From NCBI GenBank assembly GCA_033675265.1, contig JAUJYZ010000467.1:62001-126000 (forward strand): a stretch of 64,000 nucleotides of DNA, in the 5' to 3' direction. Position numbers and translations under genes: made by a program. The notes beneath the pieces were generated by a model. It saw only the letters and a list, made by a program, of their open reading frames with translations. It made no database searches and was not told the origin of the DNA. This DNA comes from Actinostola sp. cb2023. Taxonomy: Eukaryota; Cnidaria; Anthozoa; Actiniaria; Actinostolidae. This document shows, piece by piece, positions 53,354 through 63,629 of this stretch (within the stretch, counting starts at the first letter, position 1; each line of letters begins with the position of its first letter).

Positions 53354-54412
53354 ACGTGTGTGTCAGTAGGCGAGAAGCGAAAAAGGCGTAATAGGCGCAA
53401 AAGGCAGAAACTCACAATGCAGAAAGCCAATAAAGAATTAAGAAGAAGCAAAATGTCATTTCTTGAAAAGGATATAAATAAGCTTAAGGGCTAATAACAT
53501 TACAATCAAAAATATGTTTATTGAAGCAAATGAAAATGCAAATCAGGTAGTTTCCAAATATGGAAAGTTAAAGTTTGTGGTAAATAATTTGAAAGCTGAA
53601 AATCAAATCATTCAGTCAAACCTTGTTAAGGCAATTAGACCTGAGCAGCTAACACCAATCAAAGACAAAGATGATTCTGATATTCTTCTTGGACAGGGGA
53701 GGTTTGGTTCATGCAAACTCATGAGTATGGATATGTCTTCAGAAACTGTACTGGTTGCTGTGAAAGAATATAATAAGTCTGTTTCTAAACAAGATGTAAT
53801 TGAGGAAGCTTCATTGCTAACACAACTTTCTCATCCAGTATTTCCTTTCATTTTTGGTGTAGTTTTTGATTCCACATGTTACAAGCTGGTGTTAGAGTTT
53901 TGTGGTGTATCTGAAGGAAAAAAGTATTCACTTACCATATACAAAGCTTTACAAGTGTCAAATATTTCCATTAGTGAGCTAAGTTGGCTTAAGATTCTAA
54001 TGTTGTGCTGTGAAGGATTTAATTATCTTCACACAAATGGTATTATACATAATGACATTAAATCAGACAATATCATGGTTATTCATACTAATTCAGGAGC
54101 TTGGGAACCAAAGATTATTGATTTTAACAAAGCAGCCAGCATAACAAATTGTAAAAAGAGATCAGACATATTCCAGCTGTTCAAAAAGCTAGATACAAGG
54201 CACTATATAAGCACATTGATCTGGCTATTTATGATGGGACTTATGCACCCTGCAAAGAATCTGATGTATATAGTTTTGGTTACATGTCCAGCCAAATATA
54301 TCAAGTTATTAAATCTGAGCAGATTGAAAGGCTAGCTACTTCTTGCATGAGCACATATAAAAGACCATGTTTTAATCAATTACAGCAAGATATTAGTCTG
54401 TTATTGACCTAA
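53354..54412 (+). pseudogene. protein kinase exon with HND catalytic loop, within the SAM gene
   Basis: A TTTCTAG acceptor at 53353 opens a basic, coiled-coil segment (EKRKRRNRRKRQKL, KANKELRRSKMSFLEK), interrupted by stops near 53492 but resumed in the next frame (MFIEANENANQVV). The kinase domain follows: LLGQGRFGSCKLM, VAVKEYNKS with Lys, EASLLTQLSHP, IIHNDIKSDNIMV (HND instead of HRD) and IIDFNKAA (DFN instead of DFG). A second frameshift near 54165 leads to YAPCKESDVYSFGYM and a C-lobe ending in QQDISLLLT and TAA. The Asp of the metal-binding triad is present, but the DFN change and two frameshifts argue against activity. It is phase-compatible as an alternative last exon of the SAM gene. 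Confidence 0.7.
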
Positions 54413-54709
54413 AATAATTTAAAACTGAACATTTACATGTAGAAAACCTATTCATTGTAAGCTACATGACTGTATGAAATATTCTAGAAATTATTGAACA
54501 GGTGAAATAAAAACAAATAATGCATACTGTGGGTTATTTTTAGGTAGAGGGTTGGTTATCCAAATATCAACTGCCATCTCGTGTAAGTAATTGGGTTTAT
54601 TTTATTTTCATTACTGAATCTGTTCCAAAATAAGATAACATTTTTAATGTCCAAATCATGTTATATGTAGTACGTGGTCAACAAGAGTATCTTTGGAGTA
54701 TAAATTTTA

Positions 54710-54807
54710 CAGTAGAACCCCGCTAACTCGAACTCGGTTACCAGTAACTCGAACCCCCACTAACTCGAACGGTTTTCCGTTTCCCTTGAGTTGGCGGGGT
54801 TCTACTG
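54710..54807. mobile_element. 98-bp pogo-like MITE
   Basis: CAGTAGAACCCCGCTAACTCGAA and its complement form the ends, with further AACTCGAAC motifs inside; TA flanks at 54708-54709 and 54808-54809. Confidence 0.85.
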
Positions 54808-55349
54808 TATTTACATGTATTTCCTTTGAGGTCCTACTCTTTATTTGACAGTCCTTTTTTACTTTGACAGTTCTCTGCATCTGTGGAGTTTGCCTTAAAA
54901 TCAAACACTGTGACGAAAAACATACAGAATGAAGTCATACGCGACATATGTACTGGTATAATGACATATACAACGCACCCAAATAAGGCTGAAAGGGTAC
55001 AGATTGCCAAAATGGTTATCAAAAAGTACCCTTGCATGGCAGATGCCAACATTTTAGATCATTCAACCGAGTGGGTAAGTAGCTGGACATACATACAATG
55101 CCGGTACCCTGAAGTCCTAATAATATGGTCTATTTAACGTAAAAGTAGGGAGTTGATTTGAAAAACTTGCACCCAAAGTAATATCAAATATGTTTGCTTT
55201 ATTGTTTAGGGTTCTTTGGAAGTTAAAATCCATAATAGGATGAAAGAGCTACAGAAGAGAACAAGATTGTCAAAGGGGCTTGATACTGCAAGTGGCACTG
55301 AAGTGCCCATAACAAAAAGAAGGAAAACTAATGATGATGTTTATTCAAT

Positions 55350-56911
55350 AAAGCCAGACCTACCAGAAATACTTTCTCCATTTGATTTGACAACATGGCG
55401 TGGTTTTTATTACACAATTACCCGGACCGGAACTTCGTTAATGGATTACTTACGGACATTGAACATGGAGTAAACATTGGTTTTCAACTACTTGATCGTA
55501 TCCCCTATGTATGTGACAATCATGTCTCTGCGAGGGCAAACACTGAACCAGTTGCTAAGGAACTTGAACGCGAACTAGACTTGAACAGAAAAATCGGACC
55601 TTTTCTTGAACCTCCTTTCAAAAACTTTGTCGGGTCGCCGATGGGTGCCATACCGAAAAAGCACTCGGAGCCACTGAAGTGGCGCATAATTCAAGATTTA
55701 TCGTGGCCCACCGATGGAATCCTGAAGGATTCTTTTTCGTGCAATTACGACACTCTCGACTCCGCTATCGTACAAATCAAACATCTGGGCCCTCGTTCCC
55801 TAATGAGCAAATTAGATCTGTCAGACGCCTTTCGGCACATTCTTGTAAAGGATTCAGACTGGAACTTTTGGGCTCAACTTGGCCTATTGAAGTAAATGGA
55901 CAGATTTTGAGGTTTATCGAGGCTCTCAAATTCGTTATGGCAGAACGGACACCAACAACTATATGGAACTATTTAGACGATTTCTGGACATGTGGACCGC
56001 CATTTCCTTCGACAACTTGTCATGAGAATTTAGAAATTATGCTGCGAGCTTGTAAGGATCTCGGGTTTACGGTCAACCCATCAAAAACTGTTTACTCTGC
56101 TACTCAACTCTCTTTGCTTGGAATCGAACTTGACACCACGCGCCAGGAGGCACGAATCGATCAAACGCGTCTCAATGACACTATTATGGATATGTTGACA
56201 CAGTGGAAAACCCGCAAAACATGCACAAAACGTCAATTGCAATCCTCGATAGGAAAATTGCACTTTATTTGCAAAGTGTGTCGTCCTGGAAGAACGTTTC
56301 TTCGCCGCATGATTGGTCTACTTTGCACGGCGTCACATGCTACACATCATATTCGCCTGACATCAGCATTTTGCAAGGATGTTAAATGGTGGCTAATGTT
56401 ATTACCAGGCTGGAATGGTTGTAGTTTTTTCTACGACGACCGTTGGTTGGATTCTCCAACTCTAGAATTATTCTCGGACGCTAGCAAAGACGCCTTTGGG
56501 ACGGCATACTTCGCGGGAGATTGGGTGATCGGTTCCTTTGTGAGCCACAGAATCCCATCGTCTCGTTCTATTGCTTTCAAGGAACTTTATGCGATTGGTA
56601 CAGCGGTGACAGCATGGGCGTTCACATTATCATCACAAAACATTCTGTTCCACTGTGACAACATGACTATTGTGCGCATTCTTTCCAATGGAACTAGCAA
56701 ATGCAATCACATTATGTCACTCGTGCGCTATTTGTTTTATGTTTGTGCTACGCATAACATCATGCTACGTGTAGTACATATCGCTGGTGTGGATAACAGA
56801 TTAGCTAACAGCCTTTCTCGTTTCCAGATCGACAGGTTTCGCAGTCTCGACCCCCAGGCCAGCCCCTATCCGACCTTCATCCCACGGCTCGACTTAAACA
56901 GCTTCAAGTAA
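55350..56911 (+). pseudogene. DIRS-like reverse transcriptase and RNase H
   Basis: Visible blocks: LLHNYPDRNFVNGLL, ANTEPVAKELERELDLN, VGSPMGAIPKKH, WRIIQDLSWP, LMSKLDLSDAFRHI (first Asp), then a gap: the LPFG-containing segment is missing and the frame changes at about 55893. After this come FIEALKFVMAER, IWNYLDDFWTCG (YLDD intact), LGFTVNPSKT, LSLLGIELD, and RNase H: ELFSDASKDAFGTAYF, FKELYAIGTAV (Glu), ILFHCDNMTIVRIL (Asp) and HIAGVDNRLANSLSR. An internal deletion and at least two frameshifts disable it. The combined enzyme would copy element RNA and remove the RNA strand. Confidence 0.8.
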
Positions 56912-57582
56912 AAGCACACGAGTACTTCCAGTCTGGCCTTGCAGACCAAACTCACCGCACTTATTCTACGGCACAACGACAGTTTCTACGCTTCTGCACG
57001 GACCATGGTTTCACCCCGTTACCAGCGTCAGAAGACACGTTAATGTTGTTTGTAACACATTTATCAGACTGCATTAAACCACAGTCCATATCGGTATACT
57101 TGGCGGGTGTTCGCTCACTTCATATTGCTTCTGGTTATGATATCCCGCTCGTGCCAGGACTGAGACTGAAACAAACCCTTCGCGGTATCGAACGCCTACA
57201 TTTTAAAGAACCCCGACGAAAGCTTCCTATTACGTTTGACATTCTTTGCAACATGTCACCATTTCTACATGGGAACTCTGAGGATGATTGTGTGTGCTGG
57301 TCAGCGGCAACTGCGGCTCATTTCCTCATGTTACGGGCGGGGGAATTGACTGTGAAACCCAACGAACACTTTGATCCTAAACTACACCTCGCCATCAAGG
57401 ATGCGCAATTGAATACCTCACCACAAGGACAGGAATATTTGACATTACACATCAAACGCTCGAAGACAGATCAACGAGGACAGGGTATTAAACTTTACAT
57501 GTCTCATTCTGCACATCACGTGTGCGCATTGTGTGCCATGAAAAAGAACCTACAACTCCAACAACGGAGTGTTAGCCGTTAG
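56893..57582 (+). pseudogene. DIRS-like tyrosine recombinase, C-terminally truncated
   Basis: The frame overlaps the end of the RNase H. The core-binding part reads SGLADQTHRTYSTAQRQFLRF, DTLMLFVTHLSDCIKPQSIS, LRLKQTLRGIERL, and the catalytic part AAHFLMLRAGELTV with the first catalytic Arg, followed by LHIKRSKTDQRGQG. The frame ends at a TAG after QQRSVSR, before the H-x-x-R and Tyr motifs, so the active site is incomplete. It would close the circular cDNA into the genome. Confidence 0.8.
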
Positions 57583-57968
57583 AAGCAACACGATACTGCT
57601 ATGTTTGTGTTTTCCTTGCTGTTTTCTTACTGAAATCATCCGAAAATGTATTACTTTGGAATCTCGTTTTTGAAGCTGTTCAATAAACTCGCAGATCGTG
57701 TTTTATCGGGTCTAAAACCACGAATTGAACTCCTGCTCGTTTATTAAACAGTACATAAAATAATTCAAAAATAAGCAATATTAAGGAAACATGGGTGCCA
57801 GCTTCATAACGAGGTCTTACAGTGCCCCTAATAATAACAATAATAATAATGATTGCTGTGAGCCTTAGAGAGCAGCGACACTAATCTTGTGGACTTCCCG
57901 TGTACAAGTAGACGAGTGTTCCCGGGTTCTATTAATCAGTTCATATCTTACCATTGTGATCTGTGCAG
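57583..57968. other. non-coding junction between DIRS-like element and SAMD3-like exon
   Basis: Contains a short (AAT)n run near 57832-57850 and an acceptor-like CTGTGCAG at the right end; no gene. Confidence 0.45.
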
Positions 57969-58277
57969 ATATTAATAGTTGTGGAAAAGCAAACAACAAC
58001 CGTGAAAATAAAAAGTTATGTGCTGTATAAATTCTTGCAAAGGGAAAGTGAAGTTGACAATGAAATAACAAGATTCATTCAGCCTCAAGTTGTAGCAGTG
58101 AGGGAGGTTTATGACATGGACAAAATATACATTGTCTGCGAGGGAAGTATTACATGTACTCTACCACAGAACAAAATACTAGACGATATCATTGCACTGC
58201 TCGGGTCCTTTTATGTTTTTAACATAGTTTATAAGGAGGGAAAGGCAATATTGTCTTTTTTAGAGCAAGTTGGGTAG
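57969..58277 (+). pseudogene. C-terminal SAMD3-like exon, copy 1
   Basis: Follows a splice acceptor (GTGCAG). It reads FIQPQVVAVREVYDMDKIY, IVCEGSITCTLPQNKILDD, IIALLGSFYVFNIVYKEGK and AILSFLEQV, a pattern I associate with the C-terminus of SAMD3-like proteins, so it probably belongs to the gene interrupted at 55350. Compared with copy 2 it lacks 12 bp after EQV and has a TAG where copy 2 has AAG. Confidence 0.6.
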
Positions 58278-58457
58278 AGGGTAGACCTTGGTGTCTGTCA
58301 GCTCTTTTATAAATGCCATTTCAAATTCGTAATGTTATTTATAAATATAAATTATTATTTTTTGAATGTTTCTGTTTGGGCATAAATTTAAATAGATAAG
58401 TGGGTAAAAGAAGTCAGTACATGTTGTTTAATACCAGATATTTTGTGTAGAAAATAT

Positions 58458-58560
58458 GGGGAGCAAGGGTGGCCGAGTATTGAGAGCACTCACCTCTCAC
58501 CGCTGTGGTGCCTGGTTCAATTCACGGACCGGGCGCTTCATGTGAGTTGAGTTTATGGTT
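58458..58560 (+). repeat. tRNA-derived SINE-like fragment
   Basis: TGGCCGAGTAT (about 58470, box A-like) and GGTTCAATTC (58513-58522, box B-like) are correctly spaced for a Pol III promoter, followed by GGGCGCTTCATGTGAGTT, a tail common in invertebrate SINEs. No cloverleaf with an acceptor stem, so not a tRNA gene. Confidence 0.55.
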
Positions 58561-58567
58561 TTCCTAC

Positions 58568-59070
58568 CCACTAGTGAGATGAGTGTTTGGTGTATAGAAT
58601 ATAGAATGTAGTAAGAAGTGAGTGTGAGAGTCATATCCCCACTAGTGAGATGAATGTTGGGTGTACATGTATAGAATATAGAATGTAGTAAGAAGTGAGT
58701 GTGAGAGTCATGTCCCCACTAGTGAGATGAATGTTGGGTGTATAGAATATAGAATGTAGTAAGAAGTGAGAGTCGTGTCCCCACTAGTGAGATGAGTGTT
58801 GGGTGTATAGAATATAGAATGTAGTAAGCATTAGTGAGTGTTAGAGTCGTGTCCACACTAGTGAGATGAGTGTTGGGTGTACAGAATATAGAATGTAGTA
58901 AGAAGTGAGTGTGAGAGTCGTGTCCCCACTAGTGAGATGAGTGTTTGGTGTATAGAATATAGAATGTAGTAAGAAGTGAGTGTTTATAGAGTCGTGTCCA
59001 CACTATCGAGATGAGTGTTGGGTGTATAGGATATAGAATGTAGTAAGAAGTGAGTGTTAGAGTCGTGTCC
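58568..59070 (+). repeat. about 70-bp minisatellite, seven copies
   Basis: CCACTAGTGAGATGA, GGTGTATAGAATATAG and AATGTAGTAAGAAGTG recur about every 70 bp. It separates the two copies of the C-terminal SAMD3-like exon. Confidence 0.9.
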
Positions 59071-59274
59071 TCAATTAGCAGCACTGCTATATCGATTTAC
59101 ATGTTAAAAAGTATATTTTATTAATTTTATTATTACAATCCAGTAGCCATATACTGCAACTGGATCTATGAATAAACCTAAGATCATTGATGTATGTCAG
59201 TTGCAATACATAATTACTGGATTGTATAGCCAAAATACTTCTCGTACTCACTTTTCTATATACATTGTATTTTT

Positions 59275-59686
59275 GAATGATGAAAATCATAAGATTCATT
59301 CAGCCTCAAGTTGTAGCAGTGGGGGAGGTTTATGACATGGACAAAATATACATTGTCTGCAAGGGAAGTATTACATGTACTCTACCACAGAACAAAATAC
59401 TACACGCTATCATGCACTGCTCGGGTCTTTTTATGTTTTTAACATTGTTCATAAGGAGGAAAAGGCAATATTGTCTTTTTTAGAACAAGTTTTATTGGGG
59501 TTTGGGAAGAGGGCAGACCTTGGTGTCTGTCAAATGCAACTGTCATGTACTTCAATTTTTTTCAATGTTCCAAAAAAATATGTTTCAGTTCCTATTTGTA
59601 ACCAAAACAGACCTTTAAGGTGGTGCGAATTGGTCCACAATTACAGGACTGAAATAACCCGTATTTTGGTAACATTTCAGACTTAA
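59275..59686 (+). pseudogene. C-terminal SAMD3-like exon, copy 2
   Basis: A near-identical copy of 58055-58310: FIQPQVVAVGEVYDMDKIY and SITCTLPQNKIL, then a one-base deletion near 59410 shifts the frame into GSFYVFNIVHKEEKAIL and EQVLLGFGKRADLGVCQMQ. It extends further than copy 1 at its 3' end. Confidence 0.6.
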
Positions 59687-59761
59687 TCAAAACCAAATCA
59701 GACCTGCTCAAATCCAAATCAGCCTCGGTCAAACCCAGATCAGCCCCAGTCAAACCCAAAT
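59678..59761 (+). repeat. 21-bp tandem repeat, four copies
   Basis: CAGCC(C/T)..GTCAAACCCAAAT-like units; further CAGCC-rich copies decay rightward to about 59950. Confidence 0.8.
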
Positions 59762-60842
59762 CAGTACCTACGTTTTCCAATTCAGCCCTTCTATGTTCTA
59801 TTTCAGCGCCTTTTAGGGGGCCAGTTCAGTCCTTAAAATCAGAGCCAAATCAGCCCCCATACAGAGGATCTGAAACAGCCCTGATATTTAACCCATATTT
59901 TACTCAACGTTTCGGCCCCATTTTTGGGGCTGAATCAGACCTACCGAATTTACAGTGTAACTTTATCAACGAAGAAAAATTAAGATTATTACAACTGTTT
60001 TTGGTTCAATCGTGATATTTTAGTCATTAAAAGAGAATTCTTACCTTAAATAAACTGGACACTCGGTCCACCGTCAAGTTATTTTCATTAATGTGGACGC
60101 GTTTGTCTCTTCTTGTTAGAATAATGCATTTTCCAAGTCTGAACGCCATACCGTAGCAAGACTTTTCGTAGTAATACTTACACACTAGTACAGCTAGCTT
60201 GTAACTGACAAAGCAATGAATGACTGAAAGGCCTAGACCTGAAGCGTGTGAACAGTTAACTTTGATTGGCTAGAAAATAAAGTTTTGAAGTCTGAGGCAT
60301 CATATACATGGGTTCAACATACAATGTACAACCAGGCGTGGGAACAGTTATCTATGATTGGCCGAAAATGACTTTTCACGTTGGTAGATTATGATGGCAC
60401 GTGCACCAAAAGTTCAGTCGTGGGAGCGGGTGTACCCTGGTTGAAAAGTAGCATATATGGGTTGGGTGGCATACAAATATATTGTCCTCTCTTGACCAAC
60501 AGCTCCTTTGACCCCTCCCCTAAAGGGAGATTCCATCTTTTGAAGCGTAAAAAAGCGAAATTACAAATATTTTTTCAATTGAAATTACGTTCAAATAAAT
60601 AATAATCAATTAGCTCTTCTTCGTTTTCTGTTCCGCTTTCAAAATTAAAAATATGCAATTTTGTGTGCTTTGAAATTCTTTGAACTTACTTCTAAAATTT
60701 GAATATGCAAAATTGTAGCAATTTTGAATTTTGGATTTAGTTTGCAAAAATCAAAATTCTTAAAATATGAGCAATTTTGTATTTTGATTTTAAGATTTCC
60801 AATAGAAAATTCAATTGTGGAGTGTTACACGGACCGTGTTTT
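59762..60842. other. non-coding stretch
   Basis: Decayed CAGCC-type repeats at the start, then AT-rich sequence with repeated AATTTTG and TTTGAAATT motifs near 60640-60790. No supported gene. Confidence 0.4.
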
Positions 60843-61925
60843 TTAGTCCCTCCTTATCTTTTCATGATCTACCAAACTTGGAAGGAACTGAATATTATAT
60901 ATTTCCAAGAGGTCAACAACTCTATGGAAATGTTCATCAGGGATGACCCTGTTCATTACTGCAGAATGGTTCACCCAGTGAATATCTTTATTTTGTCTCT
61001 CTGCGGTCATGTCTCTTGTACGAATATTCAAGTTGAAACTTGACCCTGCATTTTCATCACAGTTTTCTTGTGTCGTGGTATTCAATGTTTGGATGTCTTT
61101 ATCAAACTTTACAGCAAAGCTATCCCACTTTTTCAAAGTGGTGTTATTTGAAACACAGATCTTCATCAAACTTAGCCTTTGCACTAATTTCTGGAATAAA
61201 TTATATCAACAATGTGTTATATTGAATATCCTGGGGATGGGGGTAGTCCCATTCATAAGCTGTAGGGTGTGTGCCCTACAGGGTCTGTTTTAGGTCTGGG
61301 ATAGGGTCAGGGTACGGTATTGATATTATGCCTTATGGCAGCACACCCCTACCCATACTAAATAGTACTTTTCCTTAGTTCTGTTTCACGCTTTTATTGT
61401 TTGTACTCTAATAAATCCTTTGTTTACTGCTAGTGCAATTTAGTTCTAATTATTACTACTAATAATAATTAATGTTTCATGCTTTTAGTGCCTTCACTCT
61501 ATTTTCATGCTGTTATTACTGTTCAAATATACCTGAATCCCACTTTGTCTCATCATGACAGAAACAAGTGTTGCTGTTGCATTCATAATATTGTTGCGCT
61601 TCTTTAAAAGTACAGAGCCTGCCAAAGCAACTGCAGGAGACCAATCTATTGGAGTGTTTCTATTATTTGAACCACTAGCACACGTCATTAAACATGCATA
61701 GAAGAGTGGAGCTCTTTCTTTCCATTCCATGCACAGGTTATTCAAAGAAAACTTATCCATATCTTCTGGCTCACTCTTTCTCAACAAGCTAGGGTTCTTT
61801 CAGGAGCACAAGCCAACACATTCTTTCTGTAATGCATTTAAGGTTTTGTTGATCAGGCATTTTTTTAATTATGGGCTACTGAATGCTGCGGTGGCAATCT
61901 GCTTGTAAGTACCCCGTCTTGCAAG
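60843..61925 (-). pseudogene. DUF6589-like orphan protein, degraded
   Basis: Minus-strand blocks: IATAAFSSP, LINKTLNALQKECVGLC, KNPSLLRKSEPEDMDKFSL, WKERAPLFYACLMTCASGSN, WSPAVALAGSVLLKKRN and MNATATLVSVMMRQSG in one exon ending at a GTATAT donor (61531), then an exon from 61196 with QRLSLMKICVSNNTTLKK, SSFNLNIRTRDMTAERQNKD and IHWVNHSAVMNRVIPD. The order matches proteins with a DUF6589-type domain that are numerous in cnidarians and may be transposon-borne. In-frame stops at about 61801 and 61875 show decay. Function unknown. Confidence 0.5.
61320..61500. repeat. decayed relative of the TAGAGTGCAA MITE family
   Basis: ACTAAATAGTACTTT, GTTTCACGC, TTTAGTTCTAATTA and TTCACTCTA recall the core and ends of the elements at 6973 and 34580, but the termini are degraded. 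It lies in the intron of the DUF6589-like pseudogene. Confidence 0.35.
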
Positions 61926-63606
61926 AGCTTTACCAAGGGGTGTAGATCTTGGGAAAGTACTGCATTATATTTCTTATCACTCATTGGGTAGCTGAGGGAA
62001 ACTTTAATATTTCATTTAAAAAATCACATATCAATATATTATGTTGGTAAAGATGATTATATGTGCAAACAGGTATGCACATAATTATAAAGCTGTACTT
62101 TTGTGTTAATTCATGTATATTCCATTACTGTATGCCATTAAATTTGTTTGAATATACTTGACAAATATACTTGATATCCTCTTTTAATAAATTAGAATTA
62201 ATCATCAAGAGATTACCTTGATATTCAATAGATTTCCTTGATTGAATAGATAGTAAATCTAATAAATAAACGATCAAGCTATTTATGTGCAACACAAATT
62301 AATAATAATATCACCATACCTTGACACTCGGACTTTCAATCTTCTGGGTATCATGATGTGCTTTGTTTTGATCAAAGCTTGTATGGGCCACAGTGTTCGA
62401 CTGCATGTGAAGAAGTGACGGTACCGTGCAAGTGGACATCATCATCGTTATACATAATGGTCAAGCTTGCATTACCAATGGCGTTAGGCATGACTTAATA
62501 ACAGTCGGCACATATTGAGATATCGGTAACGGGAATAACTCCTTTTTCATTGCTTTTGGTTTATCTCGAGGTCGAGGAGTTTCCATGTCCATGTTGTTCA
62601 AGCGCTTGATTCGTATATCTGCCTTGTTGTTCAGAAACTCCGTAAAGCGAACTATCTGTTGAGTTCTGAAAATCAGCACCACAAATTCGTGACAGTGTTC
62701 CTTGTAAATCCCACGTTGATCGACCAAATATTGCTATCCTCTCGTCACTTGAATTGATATTTTCAACACAGATCTTACATACTACGCTAGATACAGAAGG
62801 GTCTACATTTCTAGCTCGTGTTGTGTTCTTAGCTAGAGGGAAACCCTTGGATCAGATTTCATTTGCAGTCGAATTCTATCGAGCCACACGATTGGTCATT
62901 CTTAGAACAATCAGCATGACATCAAGAACACGGTTTCAAACGTGGGACATCAGACGGGAAAAGGGAGACTAGTAGTCAGCGGTTGACCCGTGCCGTCTGA
63001 TAATCAGGCTAAAATACACCATACTATATCAGGAACAATTGTTTCTTTTTGCCCTGTAAATAAGAACCTGTTAAGAACCTATTCAGCCTGTTTTCTCACA
63101 CCCAATATATAAGAACCATTCCAGCCTGACTTGGAAAAATAGGGGTTCTTTTATGCAGGTTTTTATTGTAGCACTTCCTAGCATGAAAAAGGTCATGTTT
63201 TACAGTTAAACTCCAGGAAAGATAACTGCCAACAAAGCACTCCATTTACAACAATTGTCAATGACAATCCAATCTTTCTTCTTTCAACTCCAGCATTAGA
63301 CAATAGGGACCTTGAGCATCGAGGACGGAATAGACCACAACGACGTCAGAGAAACAATAGCGCTAACTACAAAGTCCAATAACTTCTTGATGGAATGTAT
63401 GAAATGAGCTCGATTTGGTCTTAACTTCAGGCGTTCTGTGCTAAACTACATTTTCTGGAACAACACATTTTAAAAGTACCTGAACCCAGTGAGTTGGATC
63501 ACTGATTTAGCGTTGAGTTTATTACTAGCACCTTGCAAGTATTATAAAAACTTACCTTTTGTCCTCAATCGTCCAGATACTCAATAATGAGGGGAGAACA
63601 CAAATA
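61926..63606. other. non-coding stretch
   Basis: AT-rich. A short open frame at 62461-62727 (minus) has no recognisable family and no clear splice sites, so it is not called. The phrase AAGAACC recurs near 63062-63112. Confidence 0.35.
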
Positions 63607-63607
63607 C

Positions 63608-63629
63608 ACCCCCCCCCCCCCCCCCCCCT
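63608..63629 (+). repeat. poly-C tract
   Basis: An uninterrupted run of about 21 C in an otherwise AT-rich region. Confidence 0.9.

Larger units (their letters stand above)
49549..55391 (+). pseudogene. SAM / SAMD3-like gene, interrupted
   Basis: Exons with matching phases: 49549-49639, 51455-51597, 51885-51937 continued at 52395-52497, 52654-52713, 54544-54582, 54871-55074 and 55210 to about 55350. The first two encode a SAM domain (VSDVQVWLEENDFSPEAVARIS, LDGADLWEIDKDEG, YKERRLF). After a Ser/Pro linker, the later exons give WLSKYQLPSRFSASVEFAL, TKAERVQIAKMVIKKYP-type sequence (HPNKAERVQIAKMVIKKYP) and EWGSLEVKIHNRMKELQKR, typical of SAMD3-like proteins. SAM domains mediate protein-protein contacts; the function of the rest is unknown. 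Lesions: a TTAA-flanked MITE and an 11-bp duplication (GCTCTAAGGGA) in the third exon, and a DIRS-like insertion in the last exon. A kinase exon lies between 52713 and 54544. C-terminal exons lie beyond the retroelement. Confidence 0.65.
55350..57582 (+). mobile_element. DIRS-like retrotransposon (RT, RNase H, tyrosine recombinase), truncated
   Basis: Overlapping RT/RNase H and tyrosine recombinase frames in the order typical of DIRS-like elements. The element joins the SAMD3-like exon at about 55350; a block LSPFDLTTWRG there may already be retroelement. Its right end lies between 57582 and 57968. No inverted or split terminal repeats were recognised. Confidence 0.75.

Noticed and set aside
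58458..58560. tRNA gene
   Set aside because: Box A- and box B-like motifs are present, but no acceptor stem or anticodon arm pairs properly; better explained as a SINE.
62461..62727. 88-codon minus-strand frame as a gene
   Set aside because: No recognisable motif, no clear splice sites and no neighbouring exon.
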